Origin: an uncultured Oscillospiraceae bacterium
GTDB taxonomy: Bacteria > Bacillota > Clostridia > Oscillospirales > Oscillospiraceae
DNA length: 5,348 nucleotides
Reading direction: 5' to 3'
Assembly: GCA_910577805.1 (NCBI GenBank)
Contig: CAJTOE010000168.1
Span: forward strand, 1 to 5,348
Position numbers and translations under genes: made by a program. How positions within the stretch are numbered: position 1 is the first letter of the stretch; every line of letters begins with the position of its first letter. This document shows, in pieces, positions 1 through 5,348 of this stretch. The notes beneath the pieces are model-generated. The model was given only the letters and a program-made list of their open reading frames with translations, did not search any database and was not told where the DNA came from.

Positions 1-804
1 GGAATAAAGGCCTGCCAGAAGCTGATGCCCAACACCCCCATGGTGGCCGTGTTCGACACCGCCTTCCACCAGACCATGCCCCCCGTGGCCTACACCTACG
101 CCCTGCCCTACCAGTACTACCAGGAGGACAAGGTCCGCCGCTACGGCTTCCACGGCACCAGCCATAAGTACGTGACCGGCCGGGCCGCGGAAATTCTGGA
201 CAAGCCCCTGGAGGAGCTGAAGCTCATCTCCTGCCACCTGGGCAACGGCTCCTCCATCACCGCCGTGGACGGGGGCAAGAGCGTGGATACCACCATGGGC
301 TTCACCCCCCTGGCCGGCGTGCCCATGGGCACCCGCTCCGGCGACCTGGACGCGGGCATTCTGGAGTACCTGATGAACAAGCACAGCCTGGACATCAAGC
401 AGATGCTGAACATTCTGAACAAGCAGTCCGGCGTGCAGGGCGTGTCCGGGGTGTCCTCCGACTTCCGGGACCTGGACAAGGCCGCCCAGGAGGGCAACGC
501 CCAGGCGGCGCTGGCGGTGGACGTGTTCGCCTACAGCGTCAAAAAGTTCATCGGCGCTTACGCGGCGGCTATGGGCGGCGTGGACGCCATCATCTTCACC
601 GCCGGCGTGGGGGAAAACGACGCCGCGGTCCGGGCCGCGTCCGTGGCCGGCCTGGAGTATATGGGCGTAAAAATCGACCCGGAGAAGAACCAGGTCCGGG
701 GCCGGGAGACCGACATCTCCGCCCCCGGCGCCACCGTGCAGGTGCTCATCATCCCCACCAACGAGGAGCTTATGATCGCCCTGGACACCGCCGCGCTGAT
801 CTGA
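1..804 (+). CDS. ackA: Acetate kinase, C-terminal part (5' end outside window)
   Basis: Acetate kinase interconverts acetate + ATP and acetyl phosphate + ADP in the cytoplasm. In fermenters it is the ATP-yielding last step of the phosphotransacetylase-acetate kinase route. The frame is open from base 1 (GIKACQKLMP) to the TGA at 802-804, giving 267 residues of a protein usually near 400, so about the first third is missing. The ATG at 25 is internal, not the start. Counting from the first codon, family motifs appear in order: FDTAFHQTMP with the catalytic Asp (D19), YGFHGTSH with the active-site His (H51), the phosphate-binding loop HLGNGSS (79-85), GTRSGD with the transition-state Arg (R112), the nucleotide-site TAGVGEN (200-206) and the C-terminal TNEE (253-256) with the Mg-binding Glu. 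All key residues are present, so it should be active. No clear intrinsic terminator follows, so read-through into the ATPase operon is possible. Propionate/butyrate kinase relatives are less likely given the close match to AckA motifs. Confidence 0.97.
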   Translation, partial: GIKACQKLMPNTPMVAVFDTAFHQTMPPVAYTYALPYQYYQEDKVRRYGFHGTSHKYVTGRAAEILDKPLEELKLISCHLGNGSSITAVDGGKSVDTTMGFTPLAGVPMGTRSGDLDAGILEYLMNKHSLDIKQMLNILNKQSGVQGVSGVSSDFRDLDKAAQEGNAQAALAVDVFAYSVKKFIGAYAAAMGGVDAIIFTAGVGENDAAVRAASVAGLEYMGVKIDPEKNQVRGRETDISAPGATVQVLIIPTNEELMIALDTAALI

Positions 805-835
805 GTATCTTTAGTACGCGCCGCCGGAGAGAGGC

Positions 836-857
836 AGACAGTTTGCGCAAACTGACT
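836..857. repeat. 22-bp near-perfect palindrome (possible operator or ackA 3' hairpin)
   Basis: The core CAGTTTGCGCAAACTG (839-854) is a perfect 16-bp palindrome. One mismatched pair (838/855) is flanked by two more matching pairs, giving 22 bp of dyad symmetry. It lies 31 nt after the ackA stop and about 45 bp upstream of the -10 box. As RNA it forms a 6-bp stem with a GCGC loop, but the bases after it are A-rich rather than a T run, so it is not a standard intrinsic terminator. A dimeric regulator site for the ATPase promoter, or a stabilising mRNA 3' hairpin, are both possible. I cannot assign it to a known regulator. Confidence 0.6.
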
Positions 858-879
858 AAAAATCCTGCAAAATTTTAGC

Positions 880-908
880 TTCCTTTTTCCGACGATTTGT
901 TTTATAAT
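880..908 (+). promoter_or_regulatory. Probable sigma-A promoter of the V-ATPase operon
   Basis: A perfect -10 hexamer TATAAT lies at 903-908 in the A/T-richer part of the intergenic region. The -35 is poor: at 17-bp spacing the hexamer is TTCCTT (880-885), sharing only the first two bases with TTGACA, and there is no TG extension upstream of the -10. Transcription should begin near 915, giving a leader of about 67 nt that starts just before the stem-loop at 923-959. The weak -35 would fit activator dependence or modest basal strength. Seen: the hexamers and spacing. Inferred: promoter activity. Confidence 0.6.
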
Positions 909-922
909 CATGGAGTACTATT

Positions 923-959
923 GCTTTGCCCTTTTGGCGTATGTTCAAGAGGGCAAAGC
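923..959 (+). promoter_or_regulatory. Strong 5' leader stem-loop upstream of the first ATPase gene
   Basis: Arms GCTTTGCCCT (923-932) and AGGGCAAAGC (950-959) are exact inverted repeats. Pairing continues inward through 937/945 with two G-U pairs, giving a 15-bp stem with a 7-nt loop (938-944). It begins about 8 nt from the predicted transcript 5' end and finishes 7 nt before the Shine-Dalgarno sequence, which it leaves free. No T run follows, so it is not a terminator. Likely roles are 5' protection of the mRNA or binding of a regulator. No known riboswitch class is recognised. Confidence 0.7.
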
Positions 960-966
960 GCTTGAA

Positions 967-977
967 AAAGGTGGTGA
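967..977 (+). promoter_or_regulatory. Ribosome binding site that fixes the start of the first ATPase gene
   Basis: AAAGGTGGTGA matches 10 of 11 bases of the ideal complement to the Firmicute 16S rRNA 3' end (AAAGGAGGTGA). It ends 4 nt before the ATG at 982. This selects that start over the in-frame ATG at 910, which overlaps the promoter region, has no such site and would lie upstream of the expected transcription start. Confidence 0.85.
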
Positions 978-981
978 GACA

Positions 982-1296
982 ATGGCAATGCAGGCCATTC
1001 AACAGGTGGAAGAGCTGGAGCGGGAGAGCCAGCGCCGGCGGGAGGCCGCCGTGGCCCAGAGCAAGCAGCAGCTGGCCGAGGCCCAGAAGGCGGCGCGGAA
1101 GCTTTTGGACGACTCCCGCGCCCAGGCAGAAGCCCAGGTGCGCCAGATGATGGCCCAGGCGGAGGAAAGAGCCGCCAAAACGGCGGAGGGCATCCTGGTC
1201 CAGGCCAGGCAGGACTGCGAGGTGCTCAAGGGGGCGGCCCAGTCCCGGCTGGAAGGAGCCGCCGCCAGTATTGTTGAGAAGGTTGTGAAAGGCTAA
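982..1296 (+). CDS. ntpF: V-type ATPase peripheral stalk subunit G/H (NtpF/AhaH-like)
   Basis: This is a 104-residue, highly charged protein, almost entirely Ala/Glu/Gln/Arg-rich and predicted to be one long helix or coiled coil. It has no signal peptide or membrane segment. Length, composition and the hydrophobic C-terminal tail (ASIVEKVVKG) fit the G/H stalk subunit of bacterial and archaeal V/A-type ATPases. That subunit pairs with subunit E as a stator, linking the catalytic head to membrane subunit I. Sequence alone is weak evidence for such a low-complexity coiled coil. The stronger argument is position: it is the first gene, directly before subunit I, exactly where ntpF/ahaH lies in related operons. 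The start at 982 is set by the strong ribosome binding site; a second ATG two codons later (988) is a minor alternative. Its TAA shares one base with the ATG of subunit I. The symbol ntpF is taken from the E. hirae gene order. Confidence 0.85.
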   Translation: MAMQAIQQVEELERESQRRREAAVAQSKQQLAEAQKAARKLLDDSRAQAEAQVRQMMAQAEERAAKTAEGILVQARQDCEVLKGAAQSRLEGAAASIVEKVVKG

Positions 1297-3251
1297 TGGC
1301 AATCGTCAAAATGAAAGGGCTGCGCCTGGTCGCCATGCGCCGGGACCGGGAGGACCTGCTCCGGGACCTCCAGCACACCGGCGCGGTCCAGGTGGAGCAG
1401 CCGGACGCCAGCCGGGAGGATTCCGTCCGGCAGGGGCTGTGCCAGCCGGACCCGGCGGGACTGGCCCAGGCCCAGGAACAGTTATCCGCGCTGGAGCGGG
1501 CCTCAGCCGTGCTGAAGAGCCGGGTGCCGGTCAAGACCGGCCTGCTGACGGCCCGGCCGGTGGTCAGCCAGAAGGCGTTCTTCGACCCGGCGCAGTATGA
1601 CGCCGCGCTCCGGGCCGCCCAGGAGATCAACGACGCCGAGCGGGACGCCAAGGCCGCCCAGGCCCAGCGGGGCAAGTTATTGAGCCAGAAGGCCTCCCTG
1701 GCCCCCTGGCTGAGTCTGGACCTGCCTCTGGACTACGATCCAAAGGGGGAGCTGCGGGTGCAGCTGGGCACCCTCCCCGCCGCCCTGCCCCTGGCCCAGG
1801 CAGAGGGCGGACTTCAGGCAGTCAGCGACCTGGCCCAGCTTACCCAGGTCAGCGAGGACCGGGAGCTGCGCTACTGCGTGTTCTCCAGCCATCGGGACGT
1901 GCTGGAGGAGGTTTCTGAGGCATTACGCGGGCTGAACTGGAACCGGGTGAGCTTCCGGGAATGGACGGGGACCGCCCTGGAAAACGACAAGCGCATCGAC
2001 CGGGAGCTTCAGGCCCTGGAGGCCGAGGAGCACAAGAGCCAGACGCGGGTGGAGGCCCAGGCCAAGGCCCGTGAGGCCATCAGCCAGGCCATGGACCGGG
2101 CGGCGCTGGATGTGCAGCGGGAGCTGGCCAAGACAAACCTGCTGGACACCGAGAGCGCCTTCTGGCTGGAGGGCTGGTTCCCCGCCAAGCAGGAGGAGCA
2201 GCTCAAGCAGGTGTTGGGCCGGTATGCCTGCGCCTGGGAGAGCTGGGAGCCATCCCAGGAGGAGTATCCCAGCGTGCCGGTGCAGCTGGAAAACGGAAAG
2301 CTGGTCCGCACGCTGAACATGGTCACGGATATGTACTCCCTGCCGGCCTACGGCTCCGTGGACCCCAACCCCCTTATGGCCCCCTTCTTCATCCTGTTCT
2401 ATGGCATGATGATGGCGGATATGGGCTATGGACTGCTGATGATGCTCGCCTCCTGGGTGGTCGTCAAGAAAACCAAGCCCAACGGGGCGACTATGCGCTA
2501 CATGATGCCTCTGCTGGGGCTGTGCGGGATCAGCACCTTTATCTGGGGCGCCCTCACCGCTGGCTTCTTCGGAGATTTTATCCCCCAGCTTTTGGGTATT
2601 CTGAACCACACCTCCAGCGACGCGTATGCAAATTACCCCTGGCCGGCCCTGTTCTCCCCCCTGGACGACGCGCTGGCCGTGCTGATGGGCTCTCTGGCCC
2701 TGGGCGTGCTCCAGATTTTTACGGGCATGGCCGTGAGCATGGTCAAGCAGATCAAGCGGGGCGAGACGATGGCCGCGCTGTGCAGCGAGGGCGCGTGGTT
2801 CCTGGTGTTCATCCTGGCGGGGGCGGGCTTCGCCACAGGCCAGGTGCAGGCCTGCCTGATCGCCGTGCTGGTGGTCCTGGTGCTGACCCAGGGCTATGGC
2901 AAAAAGGGGATCATGGGCAAGATCATGGGCATCTTCGGTTCCCTCTACAACAACATCACCGGTTATTTCAGCGACATTATGTCCTATTCCCGCCTCATGG
3001 CCCTGATGCTGGCCGGCGCGGTGGTGGCCCAGGTGTTCAACAAGCTGGGCGCGATCACCGGAAACGTGGTCTCCTTCGTCATCATCGCCATGATCGGCAA
3101 CGCCCTGAACTTCGCGCTCAACCTGCTGGGCTGCTTCGTCCACGACATGCGCCTGCAATGCCTGGAGTTCTTCGGACGGTTCTATGAGGACGGCGGCAAG
3201 CCCTTCCGTCCCATGAATATCACCACAAAATTTGTAGACATCGAGAAATAA
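1296..3251 (+). CDS. ntpI: V-type ATPase subunit I (membrane stator, subunit a)
   Basis: This 651-residue protein forms the two ion half-channels against the rotating K ring and anchors the peripheral stalks. Residues 1 to about 350 are soluble and charged, with likely coiled-coil stretches. The N-terminus MAIVKMKGLRLVAMRRDRE is typical of the family and fixes the start. The membrane part opens with DPNPLMAPFFILFYG (356-370) followed by MADMGYG. Hydrophobic segments lie near 358-390, 403-425, 459-482, 499-533, 565-585 and 590-615, about seven or eight helices. The essential arginine of the ion path is R566 in SYSRLMALMLAG (yeast Vph1 R735 equivalent), and R619 in HDMRLQCLEFF corresponds to Vph1 R799. 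The conserved ending FGRFYEDGG...F is also present. Length is normal for bacterial subunit I. The start codon overlaps the previous stop by one base (TAATG), and only AAAGG lies just 3 nt upstream, so translation is probably coupled to the preceding gene. Confidence 0.97.
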   Translation: MAIVKMKGLRLVAMRRDREDLLRDLQHTGAVQVEQPDASREDSVRQGLCQPDPAGLAQAQEQLSALERASAVLKSRVPVKTGLLTARPVVSQKAFFDPAQYDAALRAAQEINDAERDAKAAQAQRGKLLSQKASLAPWLSLDLPLDYDPKGELRVQLGTLPAALPLAQAEGGLQAVSDLAQLTQVSEDRELRYCVFSSHRDVLEEVSEALRGLNWNRVSFREWTGTALENDKRIDRELQALEAEEHKSQTRVEAQAKAREAISQAMDRAALDVQRELAKTNLLDTESAFWLEGWFPAKQEEQLKQVLGRYACAWESWEPSQEEYPSVPVQLENGKLVRTLNMVTDMYSLPAYGSVDPNPLMAPFFILFYGMMMADMGYGLLMMLASWVVVKKTKPNGATMRYMMPLLGLCGISTFIWGALTAGFFGDFIPQLLGILNHTSSDAYANYPWPALFSPLDDALAVLMGSLALGVLQIFTGMAVSMVKQIKRGETMAALCSEGAWFLVFILAGAGFATGQVQACLIAVLVVLVLTQGYGKKGIMGKIMGIFGSLYNNITGYFSDIMSYSRLMALMLAGAVVAQVFNKLGAITGNVVSFVIIAMIGNALNFALNLLGCFVHDMRLQCLEFFGRFYEDGGKPFRPMNITTKFVDIEK

Positions 3252-3252
3252 C

Positions 3253-3260
3253 AAGGAGGA
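3253..3260 (+). promoter_or_regulatory. Strong ribosome binding site of the proteolipid gene
   Basis: AAGGAGGA is a near-ideal Shine-Dalgarno sequence, 7 nt before the ATG at 3268 and inside the 16-nt I-K gap. It is clearly stronger than the site in front of subunit I. That fits the need for about ten K copies per complex against a single copy of I. Confidence 0.85.
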
Positions 3261-3267
3261 AATCATC

Positions 3268-3759
3268 ATGAGTTTTCTGGAATCTTTCGGCGGTCTGGCC
3301 CTGGCCCTGCTGGGCTCCGGTCTGGCGGTAGGTCTGAGCTGCGTGGGCAGCGCCAAGGGCACCGGCATCGCCGGTGAAGCGGGCACCGGTCTTCTGTGTG
3401 AGGACCCCAGCAAATCCGGTAAGGTCATGGTCCTGCAGCTGCTCCCCGGCACCCAGGGCCTGTATGGCATGGTGGTGTGGTTCTTCGCCCTCATCCGCAT
3501 GAACTTCATGGGCAACGCCGCCGCCGTGGCCTCCGCTATGACGGTGCAGACCGGCCTTCAGTTCTTCGCCGCCTGTATGCCTATGGCCATCGGCGGACTG
3601 CTCTCCGCCATCGCCCAGGGCCGCGTGGCCGCCGGCTCCATCAACATCCTGGCCAAGAAGCCCGACGACTGGTCCAAGGGCCTGATCCTGTGCGGTATCG
3701 TGGAGTTCTACGCCATCCTGTCCCTGCTGGCCTCCATGCTGATGCTGCTGCAGCTGTGA
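3268..3759 (+). CDS. ntpK: V-type ATPase subunit K (c-ring proteolipid, 16 kDa duplicated type)
   Basis: This 163-residue, very hydrophobic protein has four predicted membrane helices (about 7-26, 53-75, 85-115 and 136-161). They are arranged as two related hairpins, the duplicated c-subunit form. Copies assemble into the rotating ring that carries ions past subunit I. The ion-binding carboxylate is E146 in GIVEFYAIL (E. hirae NtpK E139). The first hairpin lacks an equivalent acid and has LLPGTQGLYG instead, as in NtpK. All residues that coordinate Na+ in NtpK are kept: L59 (backbone), T62, Q63, Q117 (in AIAQGRVAAG) and E146, plus the supporting Y66. This predicts Na+ rather than H+ coupling. 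With one acid per two hairpins, the ring should carry one ion per subunit. The start follows a strong ribosome binding site. The gene sits between I and E as expected. Confidence 0.97.
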   Translation: MSFLESFGGLALALLGSGLAVGLSCVGSAKGTGIAGEAGTGLLCEDPSKSGKVMVLQLLPGTQGLYGMVVWFFALIRMNFMGNAAAVASAMTVQTGLQFFAACMPMAIGGLLSAIAQGRVAAGSINILAKKPDDWSKGLILCGIVEFYAILSLLASMLMLLQL

Positions 3760-3770
3760 TCCCGCCGGGA
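3760..3770 (+). repeat. Short inverted repeat between K and E
   Basis: TCCCGCCGGGA is an 11-nt inverted repeat immediately after the K stop codon. In RNA it gives at most a 4-bp GC-rich stem with a 3-nt loop. Its last base is the first base of the subunit E ribosome binding site, so it could slightly reduce translation of E relative to K or protect the K message. It is small enough to be chance in GC-rich DNA. Confidence 0.35.
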
Positions 3771-3775
3771 AGGGG
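3770..3775 (+). promoter_or_regulatory. Ribosome binding site of subunit E
   Basis: AAGGGG is a moderate Shine-Dalgarno match, 9 nt before the ATG at 3785. A TTG at 3779 in the same frame is only 3 nt away and too close, so 3785 is the preferred start. Confidence 0.65.
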
Positions 3776-3784
3776 TTATTGCAT

Positions 3785-4456
3785 ATGAACGGAATGGAAA
3801 AAATAGCCCAGCGCATCCAGGGCGACGCCCAGAAGGAGCTGGACCAGCTGGAGGCGGAGACCCGCCGCCAGGCCGAGGAGCTGCTGGCCCAGACCAGGGC
3901 CCAGGCCGGCCAGGAGCGGGAGGCCATTCTGGCACGGGGCAAGAAAGCGGCCGCCGAGCGCCAGGAGCGCCTGGAATCCGCCGCCCAGATGGAAAAGCGC
4001 AAGCTGACCCTGGCGGCCAAGCAGGAGATACTGGACCAGGTCTTTGACCGGGCGCTGGAAAAGCTGTGCGCCCTGCCGGAGGAGGAATTGATCCCCATGC
4101 TCTCCCGGCTGGCGGCCCAGGCCTCCGCCTCCGGCAAGGAGCAGGTAATCTTCTCCAAGCGGGACCGGGCCAGGCTGGGCAAGCAGGTGGTCCTGGGTGC
4201 CAACGAGATCCTGGCCCAGAAGAACGCCGGCGCCCTGCCCGGCTCCATCGGCGAATCCAAGATGGGCGCCTTTATCAATAAGATCGTGGGCGTAGGCGCC
4301 CAGCTCACCCTGTCCCAGGACACCCGGAACATCCAGGGCGGCCTGATCCTCAGCGACGGGGAGATCGAGATGAACTGCACCTTTGAGACCCTGGTGCGGC
4401 TCCAGCGGGAACAGCTGGAGCGGGAGGTCGCCAGGACCTTGTTTGAAAATGAGTGA
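3785..4456 (+). CDS. ntpE: V-type ATPase peripheral stalk subunit E
   Basis: This 223-residue cytoplasmic protein forms, with the G/H-like subunit, the peripheral stalks that hold the A3B3 head still while the ring turns. Residues 1 to about 95 are a charged, Ala/Glu/Arg-rich coiled coil. Residues from about 100 on form the globular domain that binds the head. The C-terminal part carries the family hallmark GGLILSDGEIEMNCTF (185-200), followed by a helix ending in EREVARTLF. Length is normal, slightly above the roughly 200 usual for the family. ATG 3785 is chosen over the in-frame TTG 3779 (ribosome site too close); ATG 3794 is a further, less likely alternative. It lies 25 nt after K. Its end overlaps a possible but unlikely GTG start (4453) of the next gene. 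Confidence 0.95.
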   Translation: MNGMEKIAQRIQGDAQKELDQLEAETRRQAEELLAQTRAQAGQEREAILARGKKAAAERQERLESAAQMEKRKLTLAAKQEILDQVFDRALEKLCALPEEELIPMLSRLAAQASASGKEQVIFSKRDRARLGKQVVLGANEILAQKNAGALPGSIGESKMGAFINKIVGVGAQLTLSQDTRNIQGGLILSDGEIEMNCTFETLVRLQREQLEREVARTLFENE

Positions 4457-4462
4457 GGAGGG
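4456..4462 (+). promoter_or_regulatory. Ribosome binding site that selects a TTG start for subunit C
   Basis: AGGAGGG begins at the last base of the subunit E stop codon and ends 5 nt before the TTG at 4468. This strong site is why the TTG is taken as the start rather than the in-frame GTG at 4453, which has no ribosome site, or the ATG at 4522, which would remove conserved N-terminal residues. Confidence 0.85.
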
Positions 4463-4467
4463 ATACT

Positions 4468-5348
4468 TTGTCCCACCGCAAGGATACCGATTATCTGGCT
4501 ATCTCCGCACGGGTCCACGCCATGGAAAACCGGCTGCTGAACCGGGAGCGGATGGAGCGGATGATCGAAGCCAGAGACGCCGCCGAGGCCGCAAAGCTGC
4601 TGGCCGAGTGCGGCTATGAGGACGGGGGCGCCCTGACCCCCCAGCGCCTGGAGGAGCTGCTGGCCCAGTCCCGCAGCGCCGCCTTCCGGGAGATCCGCGC
4701 CGCCGTGCCGGACCCCCGGCTGGTGGAAATTTTTCAGGTGAAGTACGACTATCACAACGCAAAGGTCCTGCTCAAGGCGGAGTACACCGGCCAGGACGCG
4801 GAACGCCTGCTGGCCTCCGGAGGCCGCTGGGACCCCAGAGCGCTTCAGGAGAGCTTCCAGCGCGGCGAGGTCCAGGGCTGCACCGAGCCCTTCCGGGCGG
4901 CGCTGAGTCAGGCCAGAGAGACCCTGGCCGCCACCCGCGACCCCCAGCTGGCCGACTTCATCCTGGACCAGGCCTGCTTTGGGGAGATGGCCCAAATGGC
5001 CCAGGACAGCCCCTTTTTGAAGGGCTATGTCCAGATCAGCGTGGACGCGGCCAACCTGCGCACCGCCGTGCGCGCGGCCCGGATGGACCGGGGGAGCGAC
5101 TTTTTGAACCGCGCCCTGCTGGAGGGCGGGAGCGTGTCCCCCAAGGCCATTGCCAACGCCCGCGGCCAGGAGCTGGCCGAGCGGTTCTCCGCAGGACCGC
5201 TGGCCCAGGCCGCCGCCGTGGGCAGCCGCCTGCTGGACCGGGAGGCGGGAAGCCTGACCGAGTTTGAGCGGCTGTGCGACGACGCGGTGACCCAGTACGT
5301 CTCCGCCGCCCGGCGGGTCCCCTTCGGGGAGCAGACCGTCATCGGCTA
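4468..5348 (+). CDS. ntpC: V-type ATPase subunit C (subunit d, AC39 family), 3' end outside window
   Basis: Subunit C sits as a funnel-shaped socket on top of the K ring and couples it to the central D-F shaft. It is cytoplasmic and has no membrane segment. The frame is open for 293 full codons to the window end. The family is usually about 330-350 residues, so only the last few dozen are missing. Translating from TTG gives MSHRKDTDYLAISARVHAME, matching the typical N-terminus of bacterial subunit C (acidic-DYL, then an aromatic/basic RV/R-A-E helix). The conserved block VKYDYHNAKVLLKAEY starts at residue 91. Later family features are DQACFGEM, SVDAANLRTAVRAARM and the terminal VPFGEQTVIG, where the cut codon TA. 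would be Tyr. The rare start codon may lower its expression, in keeping with one copy per complex. In the matching operon order, ntpG, A, B and D would follow. Confidence 0.94.
   Translation, partial: MSHRKDTDYLAISARVHAMENRLLNRERMERMIEARDAAEAAKLLAECGYEDGGALTPQRLEELLAQSRSAAFREIRAAVPDPRLVEIFQVKYDYHNAKVLLKAEYTGQDAERLLASGGRWDPRALQESFQRGEVQGCTEPFRAALSQARETLAATRDPQLADFILDQACFGEMAQMAQDSPFLKGYVQISVDAANLRTAVRAARMDRGSDFLNRALLEGGSVSPKAIANARGQELAERFSAGPLAQAAAVGSRLLDREAGSLTEFERLCDDAVTQYVSAARRVPFGEQTVIG

Noticed and set aside
869..876. AAAATTTT self-complementary octamer as a regulator site
   Set aside because: It is short and of low complexity in an A/T-rich spacer, with no further symmetry that stands out.
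839..890. Intrinsic terminator for ackA
   Set aside because: The hairpin at 839-854 is followed by A-rich sequence. The T run at 884-888 is about 30 nt further on, and only a weak A/T pairing (856-861 with 873-878) lies between. It lacks the normal stem plus T-tract layout.
910..981. Upstream ATG start that would lengthen the first ATPase gene by 24 residues
   Set aside because: The ATG is one base after the -10 box, so it would not be transcribed from that promoter. The extension encodes the leader hairpin and is unlike the coiled-coil protein. The start at 982 has an excellent ribosome site.
805..981. Small RNA gene or riboswitch in the intergenic region
   Set aside because: Apart from the palindrome and the leader stem-loop there is no recognisable tRNA, T-box or riboswitch core, and the leader after the predicted start is only about 67 nt.
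1923..3515. Minus-strand open frame of 530 codons across subunit I and the start of K
   Set aside because: It lies opposite two unmistakable conserved genes. Its His/Gln/Gly/Leu-rich translation is what antisense of GC-ending codons produces, and it shows no recognisable domain.
3477..3788. Plus-strand open frame of 103 codons in another frame of K
   Set aside because: It overlaps the conserved proteolipid gene. Its Arg/His/Pro-rich translation is typical of an off-frame shadow, and it has no supporting ribosome site.
3220..4995. Minus-strand open frame of 591 codons across K, E and C
   Set aside because: It is antisense to three conserved genes and crosses their gaps. Its composition is low in complexity and it has no family motif. 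Long antisense frames are common in GC-rich coding DNA.

Overview
The window is GC-rich, gene-dense bacterial DNA, coded entirely on the + strand, with codons that mostly end in G or C. Gene content and order point to an anaerobic, acetate-forming Firmicute. A high-GC clostridial lineage such as Oscillospiraceae/Ruminococcaceae is my best guess, from composition and protein flavour only, not from a search.

Layout: (1) 1-804 is the C-terminal two thirds of acetate kinase (ackA), cut by the window start. (2) 805-981 is a 177-nt intergenic region, visibly richer in A/T from about 855 on. It holds a near-perfect 22-bp palindrome (836-857), a consensus -10 box TATAAT (903-908), a strong 15-bp leader stem-loop (923-959) and an excellent ribosome binding site. 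(3) 982-5348 is the first part of a V-type (A/V-type) ATPase operon in the order G/H-like stalk subunit, I (a), K (c, proteolipid), E and C (d). The last gene runs off the window. The order matches ntpF-I-K-E-C of the Enterococcus hirae Na+-ATPase operon, so ntpG, A, B and D homologues would be expected just downstream.

How it fits together: K (duplicated four-helix proteolipid) and I (membrane stator with its conserved arginines) form the ion path. E and the G/H-like protein form the peripheral stalks. C is the socket joining the K ring to the central shaft. The catalytic A and B subunits and shaft subunits D and F are not in the window. K carries every side chain that binds Na+ in E. hirae NtpK, so the enzyme is predicted to be Na+-coupled. 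Acetate kinase next door makes ATP by substrate-level phosphorylation, which such an enzyme could spend on ion pumping in a fermenter.

Two starts need care. The first ATPase gene starts at 982, not at the in-frame ATG at 910, which lies upstream of the expected transcript start. Subunit C starts at a TTG (4468). I see no mobile element, CRISPR array, RNA gene, frameshift or unknown gene. This is a conserved energy-metabolism locus, not a new system. The less ordinary signals are the regulatory structures at 836-959 and the Na+ signature in K.
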